Positions 7,877-16,413 of a stretch of 59,863 nucleotides of DNA are shown in pieces. Every line of letters starts with the position of its first letter. The first letter of the stretch is position 1. Source of the stretch: Clostridia bacterium (lineage in GTDB: Bacteria; Bacillota; Clostridia; Christensenellales; CAG-138). The notes beneath the pieces were generated by a model that was given only the letters and a program-made list of their open reading frames with translations, was not told the DNA's origin and did no database searches. The stretch covers positions 1-59,863 of the forward strand of contig JAFOTD010000089.1 in assembly GCA_017388175.1 (NCBI GenBank). The letters are read 5' to 3'. The position numbers and the translations under genes were made by a program.

Positions 7877-8905
7877 TTAAACCTCCAGACGTTCCTGCTG
7901 CACCGTCACCGGTACGGGATAGTCCAAATGCCGGTACGCATCCGGCAGAACGATTCTGCCGCGCGTCGTACGGGCAAGAAAACCAAGCTTCAAAAGATAG
8001 GGCTCATATACGTCCTCGACGGTGCCCGCATCCTCGCCGGTATAGGCCGCGATCGTGTCAAGTCCGACCGGACCGCCCTTGAATACTTCGATCATGGCGG
8101 TCAGCATCTTTCGGTCGACCGCGTCAAGACCGAGCTCGTCGATCTTCAGCATGGCAAGCGCGTTCTGCGCCGTCGGAACGTCGATTACGCCGTTGCCGCG
8201 CACCTGCGAGTAGTCGCGTACGCGCCTCAAAAGTCTGTTTGCAATACGCGGCGTTCCGCGTGAGCGGGACGCGATCTCCAGAGCGCCTTCCTCGTCAATT
8301 TCGATGTGCAGAATATCCGCGCTGCGGGTCACGATCTCCTTAAGGCTTTCGGGCGTGTACAGCTCTAACTGTTCCTTGATTCCGAAGCGGTCTCTCAAAG
8401 GGGAGGAGAGCATGCCGAGACGTGTCGTCGCGCCGATCAGCGTGAAGCGAGGGAGATCGAGACGGATGCTTCTTGCGCCGGGGCCCTTTCCGATGATGAT
8501 GTCGAGCGCAAAGTCCTCCATCGCGGGGTACAGCACCTCTTCGACGTTCGGGTTCAGGCGGTGGATCTCGTCGATAAACAGCACGTCGCCCGGGCTGAGG
8601 TTCGTTAAAAGCGCCGCAAGATCGCCCGCGTGCGTGATCGCGGGGCCGCTGGTGACGCGAAGGCTCACGCCCATTTCGTTTGCGATGATGCCCGCAAGCG
8701 TCGTTTTGCCGAGCCCGGGCGGGCCGTATAAAAGCGCGTGATCCAGCGACTCGCCGCGGGACTTTGCCGCTTCGATATAGATCTGCATGTGCTCCTTCAC
8801 GCTTTCCTGACCGATATACTCGGATAGGAAGTGCGGTCGAATGCTGTATTCGTTTTTCGCGTCCTCTTCCTGCAGCGAGGAGGAGATCAGTCTGTCATCC
8901 TGCAT
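7877..8905 (-). CDS. ruvB: Holliday junction branch migration ATPase RuvB
   Basis: Hexameric AAA+ motor that drives branch migration with RuvA. The 342-aa protein carries the RuvB opening [18 protein letters not shown], Walker A in [14 protein letters not shown], Walker B with DEIHR, sensor 1 in [11 protein letters not shown] and the arginine finger region SPLRDRFG, then the C-terminal winged helix ending in [13 protein letters not shown]. Gaps of 3 bp to ruvA and 1 bp to the next gene indicate one operon. A purine-rich AAAGGGG near the end of ruvA serves as its ribosome site. Confidence 0.98.
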   Translation of the reverse strand: MQDDRLISSSLQEEDAKNEYSIRPHFLSEYIGQESVKEHMQIYIEAAKSRGESLDHALLYGPPGLGKTTLAGIIANEMGVSLRVTSGPAITHAGDLAALLTNLSPGDVLFIDEIHRLNPNVEEVLYPAMEDFALDIIIGKGPGARSIRLDLPRFTLIGATTRLGMLSSPLRDRFGIKEQLELYTPESLKEIVTRSADILHIEIDEEGALEIASRSRGTPRIANRLLRRVRDYSQVRGNGVIDVPTAQNALAMLKIDELGLDAVDRKMLTAMIEVFKGGPVGLDTIAAYTGEDAGTVEDVYEPYLLKLGFLARTTRGRIVLPDAYRHLDYPVPVTVQQERLEV

Positions 8906-8908
8906 GCG

Positions 8909-9505
8909 TTACCCCTTTGCCATGCTCTTCAGCGCTTTGGTAATGAGTTCTTCCACGGTGTCCGCTTCCTTGATCTTCGCAACCGCGCGCGACGCGGTCA
9001 GCCCGTCGTACCCGAGCGAGGTCAGCGCCGCGACCGCTTCGCTCTGTAAGGTCGGCAGCGAAGGCTTTGCGCTGTCTTCCTTCACCGGCGCCATACCGAC
9101 CGATTCCTGCCGGATGGATTCGCCGAGCTCCAGAATCACGCGCTGCGCGGTCTTGCGGCCCATGCCGGATACGCGGTCAAACGCCGCTGGATTATCGGTC
9201 ACGATCGCCGCGCGCACATCCGACGGCGTCAGCGTCGAAAGGACGGAAATCGCAAGCTTCGGACCGATGCGGGAAACGTTCAGAAGCTTTCGGAACATGT
9301 CGCGCTCCTCGGGATCAATAAACCCGTAAAGCGCCTGCACGCCCTCCGCAAGATGCAGATGCGTGTAAAGCTTTGCCGTCTCGCCCTTTACAAGCGCTTT
9401 CAGCGTCATCGAGCTGCAAAAGAGCTCATAGCCGACGCCGGCCGCCTCCACGATCGCACGATCCGCAAAGAGATCATCAACCGTTCCTTTGATATATGCG
9501 TACAT
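8909..9505 (-). CDS. ruvA: Holliday junction DNA-binding protein RuvA
   Basis: Tetrameric junction-binding partner of RuvB. The 198-aa protein has the N-terminal OB fold (MYAYIKGTVDDLFADRAIVE), two helix-hairpin-helix motifs (LLNVSRIGPKLAISVLS and VSGMGRKTAQRVILEL) and the small C-terminal RuvB-binding helix bundle (AVAALTSLGYDGLTASRAV). The ATG at 9505 is preceded by AGGAG; this Shine-Dalgarno overlaps the end of ruvC, whose stop is 11 bases away. An in-frame upstream ATG would only add a sequence overlapping ruvC. Confidence 0.98.
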   Translation of the reverse strand: MYAYIKGTVDDLFADRAIVEAAGVGYELFCSSMTLKALVKGETAKLYTHLHLAEGVQALYGFIDPEERDMFRKLLNVSRIGPKLAISVLSTLTPSDVRAAIVTDNPAAFDRVSGMGRKTAQRVILELGESIRQESVGMAPVKEDSAKPSLPTLQSEAVAALTSLGYDGLTASRAVAKIKEADTVEELITKALKSMAKG

Positions 9506-9516
9506 CGTGTTTTCTC

Positions 9517-10014
9517 CTACTTGATCCGGTATTCTTCCTGCGCGGGACCGGCGTGGAACGCAAGGCACAGCGCGGCAGCGAGCGCGTCCGCCGCGTCGTC
9601 CGGCTTCGGCGTCGTCTTGAGGTTGAGCAGCACGCGAATCATCTGCTGCACCTGCTTCTTATCGGCATGTCCGTTGCCGCAGACCGACTGCTTGATCTCC
9701 ATCGGCGTGAACTCGTACATCGGAATGCCGCACTGCTGCACGCCGAGAATCGAAACGCCGCGTCCGGAGCCGACAGCGATGGCGGTCGTGATGTTGTGGT
9801 AGAAGAACAGCTCTTCAAACGCTGCCATATCGGGATGATACAGCTCGCATAGCTGCCGCGTGCCGAGATACAGCTTTTCAAGCCGCTCCGGAAACGGCAG
9901 ACTCTTATCCGTCTCCACAACGCCGAAGTCGACGGGGGTTACGGATTGTCCGTTCTTTTCCACGACGCCGTAGCCCATGATCGCATAGCCCGGGTCGATC
10001 CCTAAAATGCGCAA
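9517..10014 (-). CDS. ruvC: Holliday junction resolvase RuvC
   Basis: Endonuclease that cuts Holliday junctions with two metal ions. The 165-aa protein begins RILGIDPGYAIMGYG with the first catalytic Asp, has AFEELFFYHN with the catalytic Glu and finishes with KPDDAADALAAALC carrying the last acidic residues. The start is TTG at 10014, set by GGGAGG 7 bases upstream. It heads a five-gene operon (ruvC, ruvA, ruvB, coiled-coil gene, MBL hydrolase). Confidence 0.97.
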   Translation of the reverse strand: MRILGIDPGYAIMGYGVVEKNGQSVTPVDFGVVETDKSLPFPERLEKLYLGTRQLCELYHPDMAAFEELFFYHNITTAIAVGSGRGVSILGVQQCGIPMYEFTPMEIKQSVCGNGHADKKQVQQMIRVLLNLKTTPKPDDAADALAAALCLAFHAGPAQEEYRIK

Positions 10015-10043
10015 GGAAGATCCTCCCTATAAATATTCATTTT

Positions 10044-10072
10044 ATTATAGCATGCGAAAGGAACCGATGCAA
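10044..10072 (-). promoter_or_regulatory. Promoter of the ruvC operon
   Basis: TTGCAT, a 17-bp spacer and a perfect TATAAT preceded by TGC lie on the minus strand 30 bp before the TTG start. The -35 hexamer is the same as in the secG promoter. Confidence 0.75.
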
Positions 10073-10149
10073 GAAATCCGTGAAAAAAAGCACAGGTTTT
10101 TCGACGCTGCTGCGACGCTTTGGAGATTGCGCGGATCAAGAGATTGTTC

Positions 10150-10178
10150 TTGCAGGCGCAGAAAGAGTATGGTATACT
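10150..10178 (+). promoter_or_regulatory. Promoter of the PI-PLC-like gene
   Basis: A weak -35 (TTGCAG), a 17-bp spacer and TATACT preceded by TGG (extended -10), 45 bp before the start codon. Confidence 0.55.
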
Positions 10179-10222
10179 TTCATAAAAATAGGATAAAAGA
10201 TGTCGATCGGAGGGAAAACCGC

Positions 10223-11227
10223 ATGGAATCGAAGAAAAGGGGAAAGGCAAAGCGCCTTTTACACCTGCTTTGGATCATACCGCTTTTGATCGTTCTTGTT
10301 TTCTCGGCGCTGATGTACGTCGTACCGGCGCTTGAAAACGTTGACCGCTCGATCATCGAGGGTTCATCGGAATGGATGAAAGGCTTGGACGACGACATGC
10401 CGCTTTCTGAGGTTGTGCTGCCCGGCACGCACGACAGCGCAACGAAGAACGTGCAGCTCGCCTATTTCTCGAAGTGTCATGCGCTCGATATCGGCGAGCA
10501 GCTCGAAGCGGGCTTCCGGTATCTGGATATCCGGCTCGGCGCGAACAAGGACAAGCTCAGGCTCATGCACGGGTTCACCAACTGCACGACCTCCGGCTGG
10601 CCGTGGGCGGGCACGCTGATGTTCGACGACGTGCTCGATTCGTGCTACGCGTTTTTGAAGCAGCATCCGTCCGAAGCGGTCGTTTTCGCGGTCAAGCAGG
10701 AGTACGGAAGCGAGACGCCCGAACAGTTCGAAGCCCTTCTGAAAAGCTACATCGACCGCAATCCGGACGCATGGCTTCTGACCGATCGGATCCCGACCGT
10801 CGGCGAGGCGCGCGGGAAGATCGTTCTTTTGCGGCACTATGAGAAACCCGAAGAACCGGATCCGACTCTCGGTATCAAGTGCTTCTGGGAGAAGCAGGAT
10901 AAGCACGACGACGTCTCAAAGAACATCGCCGTCCACGACGAGGGGACCTACACACTGTACGTGCAGGACCGCTATGAGTATGACGCGGACGATAAATGGA
11001 ACGCGTTCCTTGCCGGTCTGAAAGCGGGGAAGACCGGCGCGGACGCCGTTTCAATCCACTTCCTTTCCACGAAGGGAACGGCGACGTTCGGCCATCCTTA
11101 CGGGTACGCAAAGGATCTGAACGCGCGGCTGCTGTCCGGAAGCGAGCCCTTAAACGGTTGGGTGGTCGTCGATTTCGCATCTTCGACGATTGCGCAGCGC
11201 ATCTATCAGACCAATTTCAACGATTAA
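10223..11227 (+). CDS. Membrane-anchored PI-PLC X-domain protein
   Basis: Member of the phosphatidylinositol-specific phospholipase C-like family, which cleaves phosphodiester bonds of lipid head groups. The 334-aa protein has a basic N-terminus, one hydrophobic segment (about residues 11-34) that acts as anchor or signal, then the X domain: LPGTHDSATKN with the first catalytic His, FRYLDIRLGANKDKLRLMHGF with the second His, and a later HPSEAVVFAVKQEYG strand. The segment ending GWVVVDFAS closes the barrel. ATG at 10223 follows CGGAGGG. Specificity cannot be read; bacterial members act on inositol lipids or related glycerophosphodiesters. The next gene follows after 40 bp. Confidence 0.85.
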   Translation: MESKKRGKAKRLLHLLWIIPLLIVLVFSALMYVVPALENVDRSIIEGSSEWMKGLDDDMPLSEVVLPGTHDSATKNVQLAYFSKCHALDIGEQLEAGFRYLDIRLGANKDKLRLMHGFTNCTTSGWPWAGTLMFDDVLDSCYAFLKQHPSEAVVFAVKQEYGSETPEQFEALLKSYIDRNPDAWLLTDRIPTVGEARGKIVLLRHYEKPEEPDPTLGIKCFWEKQDKHDDVSKNIAVHDEGTYTLYVQDRYEYDADDKWNAFLAGLKAGKTGADAVSIHFLSTKGTATFGHPYGYAKDLNARLLSGSEPLNGWVVVDFASSTIAQRIYQTNFND

Positions 11228-11267
11228 TGGCAGTTTCGCAATTCACGAAAACAGAAAGGATTCCGTC

Positions 11268-12359
11268 ATGAGCAAATCAAATAACGGCAAAGCATGGAAA
11301 ACGATCCTTAAGATCATCGCAATCGTTCTCGGCGTCATCATCCTGATCGTCGCGGGGTATCTTGCGTACGTGTTTATCAGCTATCACCGCATCGGCGACC
11401 AGCCGATCACGCCGGAAGGCGAAGCGGTCGGAACGGTGCAGACAGGAACGGAGTATAAGATCGTTTCTTACAACATCGGCTTCGGCGCATATGAGGACGA
11501 TTTCGGCTTTTTCATGGACGGCGGCGACCGCGCGTGGGCATGGTCGAAGGAACGTCTCGATACGAACCTGAAAAACATCGCAAAGCTGCTTTCGGAGCAG
11601 AAAGCGGATCTGTATCTCGTGCAGGAAGTCGATATCGACGCAACGCGCAGCTACCATTTCGATGAGCGTCCCTATCTCACCGACGCGCTGACCGGCATGG
11701 CTTACACGTTCGCGCAGAACTATGATTCGCCGTTCCTGTTCTATCCGATCACGCAGCCGCACGGCGCTGCAAAGGCGGGGCTTTTGACCTTCTCCTTCGC
11801 GCCGATCGCTTCGGCGGAGCGCGTGGAGCTGCCGATCGAAACCGGATTTACGAAGTTCCTTGATCTCGACCGCTGCTACAGCAAAAACCGGATCCCGACG
11901 GAGAACGGCAAGGAGCTCGTGCTTTATAACATGCATCTTTCGGCGTATACCTCCGACGGCACGATCGCCACGGAGCAGTTGAAGCTCCTTCTTTCCGACA
12001 TGCAGGCGGAATATGAAAAGGGCAATTACTGCATCGCGGGCGGCGACTTCAATAAGGATCTGCTCGGCGATTCCTCCAAGTATTTCGGAAAATCCGATAT
12101 CGAGTATACCTGGGCGCAGCCGATTCCGGAGGAGACCTTCAACGGGTTCGATATCACGCTCGTTGCGCCGATCGACGAAAGCAATCCGGTCGCAAGTTGC
12201 CGCAACGCGGACGGTCCGTATCATGAAGGTCAGTACAAGCTGACCGTCGACGGCTTTTTGATCAGCGCAAACGTGGAGCTGAAAGCGTCGGACGTGATCG
12301 ACGTTGCCTTCAAATACTCCGATCACAACCCGGTTGAGATGGCGTTCGTTCTGAACTGA
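11268..12359 (+). CDS. Membrane-anchored endonuclease/exonuclease/phosphatase (EEP) family protein
   Basis: The 363-aa protein has one N-terminal transmembrane helix (about residues 11-35, KIIAIVLGVIILIVAGYLAY) and an extracytoplasmic EEP domain. Signature pieces are IVSYNIGFG, YLVQEVDID with the metal-binding Glu, LVLYNMHLSAY, CIAGGDFNKDLLGD with catalytic Asp and Asn, and the final SDHNPVEMAF with Asp-His. The EEP superfamily includes DNases, sphingomyelinases and inositol-phosphate phosphatases; location outside the membrane and the neighbouring PI-PLC gene favour a lipid or phosphoester substrate, but this is inference. AGAAAGGA precedes the ATG. Confidence 0.85.
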   Translation: MSKSNNGKAWKTILKIIAIVLGVIILIVAGYLAYVFISYHRIGDQPITPEGEAVGTVQTGTEYKIVSYNIGFGAYEDDFGFFMDGGDRAWAWSKERLDTNLKNIAKLLSEQKADLYLVQEVDIDATRSYHFDERPYLTDALTGMAYTFAQNYDSPFLFYPITQPHGAAKAGLLTFSFAPIASAERVELPIETGFTKFLDLDRCYSKNRIPTENGKELVLYNMHLSAYTSDGTIATEQLKLLLSDMQAEYEKGNYCIAGGDFNKDLLGDSSKYFGKSDIEYTWAQPIPEETFNGFDITLVAPIDESNPVASCRNADGPYHEGQYKLTVDGFLISANVELKASDVIDVAFKYSDHNPVEMAFVLN

Positions 12360-12396
12360 CCGGCTTGTCTGTCCGATAAAAATGAGGTAGGGGATT

Positions 12397-13176
12397 ATGG
12401 GAGAAGCTTTGCGGGAATTCTTCGGCTTCGGCGGCTATCAGCGTCAGCCCGAAGGCGCATATTCGTGGCAGCACCTGACTTTCGTGGGGTCTATGATCCT
12501 TGTGATGATCGTGCTTGCGATCCTTTTGGGCCTTCGGAACCGGCATAGGCCGGATAAGGTCAGGAACCGTGTGATCATCGTTTCGGCGATTCTGATTGAC
12601 GCGTTCGAGATCGCAAAGATCGTTATCGTCGGGATAAAGGATCCCGGGAACCTTCTGAATGTGCTGCCGCTGTTCACGTGCAGCATTTCTCTGTTCGCGC
12701 TGCCGCTTGCCGCGTTCGCAAAAGGCAGGATCCGCGAAGCGTCGCTCGATTTCATGTTCATCTTCGGGCTGCTGCTCGCCGTATTCGGCACCATCGGCGC
12801 GGCGCAGAACTACAGCGCATACCCGGTGCTCGCGTGGGATAACGTCGTTTCCGGCATCACGCATTCGATCTCCGGTTTTTCGTCGCTCTATATCGGTGTG
12901 TCCGGTATGATGAGCATGAAAAAGAAGAACATCTGGATCACGTTCCTGATCCTGTTTATCTTCTCCGCCGCGGCGTACGTTGCGGACGTCCTGATCCCGT
13001 ATAACTACATGTTCCTGATGCGCGGCGACGGTACGCCGTACGACATCTTCTACAATCTGGTGAACGGGAACCGGGTGCTGTATCCGAGCATCGTGGTCGG
13101 GCTGTTCGTTCTGTGGATGGTGATCTTCTACGCGGTTTACTACCTGATTACCAAAAAGAAAGCGTCCCGCGATTAA
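12397..13176 (+). CDS. YwaF/TMEM164-like integral membrane protein (copy 1)
   Basis: A 259-aa polytopic membrane protein with about seven helices. The layout matches the YwaF family (TIGR02206-type), related to eukaryotic TMEM164. Cys95 sits in the helix-start motif LPLFTCSISLF and His156 in SGITHSISGF; this pair, about 61 residues apart, resembles the Cys/His pair described for TMEM164 acyltransferase. Bacterial members have no settled function. It is the third gene of a run with the PI-PLC-like and EEP genes (37 bp after the latter) and is convergent with a second family member. Confidence 0.7.
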   Translation: MGEALREFFGFGGYQRQPEGAYSWQHLTFVGSMILVMIVLAILLGLRNRHRPDKVRNRVIIVSAILIDAFEIAKIVIVGIKDPGNLLNVLPLFTCSISLFALPLAAFAKGRIREASLDFMFIFGLLLAVFGTIGAAQNYSAYPVLAWDNVVSGITHSISGFSSLYIGVSGMMSMKKKNIWITFLILFIFSAAAYVADVLIPYNYMFLMRGDGTPYDIFYNLVNGNRVLYPSIVVGLFVLWMVIFYAVYYLITKKKASRD

Positions 13177-13203
13177 GCGGAACGCAATGGATTTATGCGG
13201 TCG

Positions 13204-14007
13204 TTAAGCGGCCGCTTCTTTTTTGACCGTAAGCTTGCGGATCCCGATCGGGATCAGATACATGAGGTACGCCGCAAGCGTGAACCCGATCAGGTAGAGC
13301 ACGAAGAACAGCGCCCACGGGACCAGCGGGTAGATGATGCTCAGCACGGGCAGCGTGGAGGGGAACAGCGGCGAGATATAGAACATATTGAAGGTCTCGT
13401 CCCCGATGAACCGCGGAACGATCAGATCGAGCGCGATCGCGGTCGCGGACATGCAGACGAAGACGATCACGCCGCCGAGGAAGAATCGGAAGTTGAGCTT
13501 CTCCGCATAGCGCGAAAGGAAATACACGCCGAGAATGACCTGCGAGCCGTGCCAGACCATCGTCTGGATATTGATCCCGATCGTCCTGACGAACACGTCG
13601 TTCGGATAGAACATGACCGCGGCGCCCGCAAACAGCACGTAGGTCGCCGAATACGCGACGGTCGCCCTGCGGAGCACGCTGCCCTCCTTTGTGAGAAAGA
13701 TGAACGGCAGGACGTAGATCGGCGAGGAGCACATCTGGAACGGAAACGCGTACCACTGGTAATCCCACGTCGGATTTGCGTCGTTGTAGTTGAATGAAAA
13801 GATGACCTGCTTATACGTCTCGAAAAGGATCAGAACGATCCAGAACAGAAAGACGATCAAACGGAACGTTTTATCCTTGACCTTTTTTGCGAAGAGACAG
13901 AGAAGAACCGTCGTGAGGATTACAAGCGCAAGCGCGGTAAGATGAAACCAGCCGTAGTTGCCGGGGCGCTGCATCTCGCCCTCTAAGAAATGTAAAAACT
14001 CGGTCAT
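13204..14007 (-). CDS. YwaF/TMEM164-like integral membrane protein (copy 2)
   Basis: A 267-aa polytopic membrane protein with about seven helices, only distantly similar to its convergent neighbour but with the same plan: Trp-His near the N-terminus (NYGWFHLTAL), Cys93 in FPFQMCSSPIYVLP and His153 in MVWHGSQVILG. The ATG at 14007 begins MTEFLHFLEG; the best Shine-Dalgarno, AAAGGAG, lies about 20 bases upstream, which is long, so the start is not certain. Its stop is 27 bp from the stop of copy 1; a short GC-rich palindrome (AAGCGGCCGCTT, 13205-13216) followed by T residues lies within the end of this gene. Confidence 0.7.
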   Translation of the reverse strand: MTEFLHFLEGEMQRPGNYGWFHLTALALVILTTVLLCLFAKKVKDKTFRLIVFLFWIVLILFETYKQVIFSFNYNDANPTWDYQWYAFPFQMCSSPIYVLPFIFLTKEGSVLRRATVAYSATYVLFAGAAVMFYPNDVFVRTIGINIQTMVWHGSQVILGVYFLSRYAEKLNFRFFLGGVIVFVCMSATAIALDLIVPRFIGDETFNMFYISPLFPSTLPVLSIIYPLVPWALFFVLYLIGFTLAAYLMYLIPIGIRKLTVKKEAAA

Positions 14008-14099
14008 ATCGGATCTGCGTGCAAAGACGCTCCTTTCAGGTTTTTTTAAATTATAGCGCCGTCGAATTCGATTGTCAATCGTCGAAATATCGGGAACTC

Positions 14100-14128
14100 T
14101 TGCGCGAAGGACGAGCTTTTGATATACT
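14100..14128 (+). promoter_or_regulatory. Promoter of the flavodoxin gene
   Basis: TTGCGC, a 17-bp spacer and TATACT preceded by TGA (extended -10), about 30 bp before the start codon. Confidence 0.5.
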
Positions 14129-14157
14129 GGAAGCAGCAAAAAACGGGAGGGACCATC

Positions 14158-14604
14158 ATGAGCAAGCTTCTGATCTATTACAGCCTTTCGGGAAACGGCG
14201 ACTCGGTAGCGGAATCGCTGAAAGCGAACGGGTACGAAACCCGAAGGGTCGAGCCGGCCAAGAATCCGCCGAAAGCATTCTTTTTTCAGATCCTGCAATG
14301 CGGCTTCAATGCCGGACGCAGGTACTGCGAACCGTTGAAAAACTACGACGTCGACGTTTCGGCGTACGACGGGATCGTGATCGGTTCGCCGGTCTGGAAC
14401 GGACGGTTGTCCTGCCCGATCAATACAGTCCTTCGGGATACCGATCTCAAAGGAAAGAAGGTTACGTTCGTGTTGTATTCCGGCAGCGGCGAGGCGAAGA
14501 AGGCGGAGGAGCAGATTCACGCGATCCTGCCGGACGCCGCGGTCATCCACGTGAAGGAGCCGAAAAAGAATCCGGAAATGCTCGGACGGCTTTCGGCACT
14601 TTGA
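14158..14604 (+). CDS. Flavodoxin-like protein
   Basis: A 148-aa cytosolic protein with a flavodoxin-like fold. The N-terminal strand and phosphate loop read KLLIYYSLSGNGDSVAESL, the FMN-side loop is IVIGSPVWNGRLSCPINTVL, and a later strand-loop is VTFVLYSGSGEAKKAEE. The spacing fits NAD(P)H-dependent reductase-type flavodoxins. It probably carries electrons or reduces a small molecule; no partner is evident. ATG at 14158 follows GGGAGG at 8 bases spacing. A lipoprotein gene follows after 19 bp. Confidence 0.8.
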   Translation: MSKLLIYYSLSGNGDSVAESLKANGYETRRVEPAKNPPKAFFFQILQCGFNAGRRYCEPLKNYDVDVSAYDGIVIGSPVWNGRLSCPINTVLRDTDLKGKKVTFVLYSGSGEAKKAEEQIHAILPDAAVIHVKEPKKNPEMLGRLSAL

Positions 14605-14623
14605 TTGCATAAGGAGTGCCGGG

Positions 14624-15250
14624 ATGCAGCATAATCGGAAATCCACATCAATCATGTTTTTCTGCCTGCTGCTTGTCTGCGTCATGCTGATCGGATGCAA
14701 AGATACGTCCGCAGAACCGGCAGGAGAACCGGATCCGACCGAAACGCCGACCTATCGCGTCGACCTCGGCGGACGGAAGGGCGCGTTTGTCGACGTGAAG
14801 GATCGCTATGCCGCAGGCGAAAAGGTCGTCCTCAAAACGCACATGGTCATGGACGCGTCGCCGACCGTGACCGTGGACGGCGAGCGTCTTTCACCGGACT
14901 TGGACAACGAGGATTACCGGTATATCGTCTATACCTTTATCATGCCGGATCACGACGTGAAGGTCAGTTACTCGCTCGGCGGGAGCGACATGGAACGACT
15001 CAGCTTCCGTATTGCGTATGAGGGCGACGCAACGCGCGTACTCGATCCCGTTTACACGGCGTATCCGGGTGAAACGGTGACGCTGAGAATGGGGCTGATC
15101 TTTGACGTTTCGACGGACGTTTTCGCCGACGGGGAATCGGTTCCACAGGTCGACGGACCGGATTCCGACTATCTGTACTTCGCGTTTACGATGCCCGATC
15201 ACGACGTGGTCGTTACCATTGAGTCGCACAATATGTCCTCAGCGGATTGA
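14624..15250 (+). CDS. Lipoprotein with two repeat domains
   Basis: A 208-aa predicted lipoprotein. The signal peptide ends in the lipobox LIGC (Cys25), followed by a short Pro/Thr/Glu linker. The mature part is a tandem duplication of about 75-80 residues: each unit has an AAGEKVVLKT or YPGETVTLRM strand, then VTVDGE or VFADGE, an acidic aromatic turn, and ends in YTFIMPDHDVKVSY or FAFTMPDHDVVVTI. The MPDHDV-type ending is common in surface beta-repeat domains of Firmicutes. Function unknown; probably displayed on the outer face of the membrane. GGAG precedes the ATG. Confidence 0.75.
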   Translation: MQHNRKSTSIMFFCLLLVCVMLIGCKDTSAEPAGEPDPTETPTYRVDLGGRKGAFVDVKDRYAAGEKVVLKTHMVMDASPTVTVDGERLSPDLDNEDYRYIVYTFIMPDHDVKVSYSLGGSDMERLSFRIAYEGDATRVLDPVYTAYPGETVTLRMGLIFDVSTDVFADGESVPQVDGPDSDYLYFAFTMPDHDVVVTIESHNMSSAD

Positions 15251-15278
15251 GCGGAGACGGAACAACAAACAGATGAAC

Positions 15279-15314
15279 AAAAAAACGGCCCGCGGATGAA
15301 CGCGAGCCGTTTTG
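15279..15314. terminator. Bidirectional terminator
   Basis: A 10-bp stem (15285-15294 with 15301-15310, one G-T wobble) flanked by an A-run on the left and a TTTTGT run on the right lies between convergent genes and can serve both. Confidence 0.75.
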
Positions 15315-15325
15315 TCTGTTACGTG

Positions 15326-16234
15326 TTACTTGGCGTTAACCTTGCCGCTCGTAATCTTGACGAAGTCGGCATACATGTAGCCTTTCTTACCGTCGCTGGT
15401 CTTGACGTAGTACCATTTTTTGCCGTTGCTGTCTTTTTCATACCAGGAGATGGTGACCTGTTCGCCGTCAGCGTATTCCTTAATGCACTCGGAGCTTTCG
15501 CTGGCGCTCTTGCGAAGCGCGATCTTGGAAGCGATGACCTTGCCGGTTGCGGCGCCGCTCGCCGCAGAGGTCGGTGCGGAACCTACCGTGATATAATCCT
15601 TTTTAATGTAGCCGTACTTACCGTCGCATTGCAGGAACCACCAACCCTCCTGCTCCGTGTAGAGCGTAACGGCGGTGTTCTTCGCGATCTTTTCCTTAAC
15701 GAGCGTCGCGTTCTTATTGGGCTCCTTGCGCATATTGACCTTATCCGCGCTCACATAGCCTTTTTTCGCGTTCTTCTTCATGGAGCTCGTAGGCGAAGTG
15801 TAATACTTAGTCGGCGTCGCGGATGCGCCGGCGGAAGGCGATGCGGAGGTGACTGCGCCGGGCGTGGTGATCACGATAGAGCTCGGACCTGCGGATTCGA
15901 TCGGGCCGGGGGTTGCCTCCGGATCGGTCGTTGCGTTCGGGTCGGTCGTCGCGTCGGGATCGGTCGTAGCATCCGGATCCTGGGTGTTGACCGGACTGGG
16001 ATCGGGCAGATCGGGCGTATTGTCGGGATTTAAGGGATCCGTCGGATCGCTGCTCACATCGGGTGCGTCCGAGGCCTCTCCGGTGTGGGATTTATTACCG
16101 GAATCGTTTTTGCAGGATTCGCAATTCTTGATGCCGAAAATAAGCAGAACGATGATCGCGATCAGCAGAACTGCGATCGCGGACAGGAACAGAATCCCGG
16201 CAGGAGTGGGTTTAAATTTGATTTTTTTTGCCAT
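15326..16234 (-). CDS. Membrane-anchored SH3-domain protein
   Basis: A 302-aa protein with one membrane helix (about residues 11-34), a low-complexity linker rich in Asp, Pro, Thr and Ser (about 45-145), and two bacterial SH3 domains (about 158-217 and 228-297; KVNMRKEPNKNATLVKEK and KIALRKSASESSECIKEY are their starts). Such domains usually bind peptidoglycan stem peptides, so it probably sits on the cell wall. The linker holds four units of the form DPxATT, encoded by an 18-bp tandem repeat near 15913-15978. No catalytic domain is present. Confidence 0.85.
   Translation of the reverse strand: MAKKIKFKPTPAGILFLSAIAVLLIAIIVLLIFGIKNCESCKNDSGNKSHTGEASDAPDVSSDPTDPLNPDNTPDLPDPSPVNTQDPDATTDPDATTDPNATTDPEATPGPIESAGPSSIVITTPGAVTSASPSAGASATPTKYYTSPTSSMKKNAKKGYVSADKVNMRKEPNKNATLVKEKIAKNTAVTLYTEQEGWWFLQCDGKYGYIKKDYITVGSAPTSAASGAATGKVIASKIALRKSASESSECIKEYADGEQVTISWYEKDSNGKKWYYVKTSDGKKGYMYADFVKITSGKVNAK
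15913..15978 (-). repeat. 18-bp tandem repeat in the SH3 protein linker
   Basis: Three to four imperfect 18-bp units encode DPDATT-like hexapeptides. Unit number may vary between strains by slippage. Confidence 0.7.
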
Positions 16235-16278
16235 AAGTAATCCCCTTCCTTATATGTATTCATTGCATACCTATGTAA

Positions 16279-16307
16279 CGTATAATTATCATACACGATT
16301 TCAACAA
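16279..16307 (-). promoter_or_regulatory. Possible promoter of the SH3-protein gene
   Basis: TTGTTG, a 17-bp spacer and TATACG on the minus strand, 44 bp before the start codon, in an AT-rich gap. Confidence 0.45.
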
Positions 16308-16413
16308 AAAAGGAAAGTGTTTCATAACATTTTTTTTGCTAAATTTTTGCGGAATTTTCATGACGAAACGGGTATATACGTAAAAATATAGAAAAAGATG
16401 TTGCAAAAAGATA

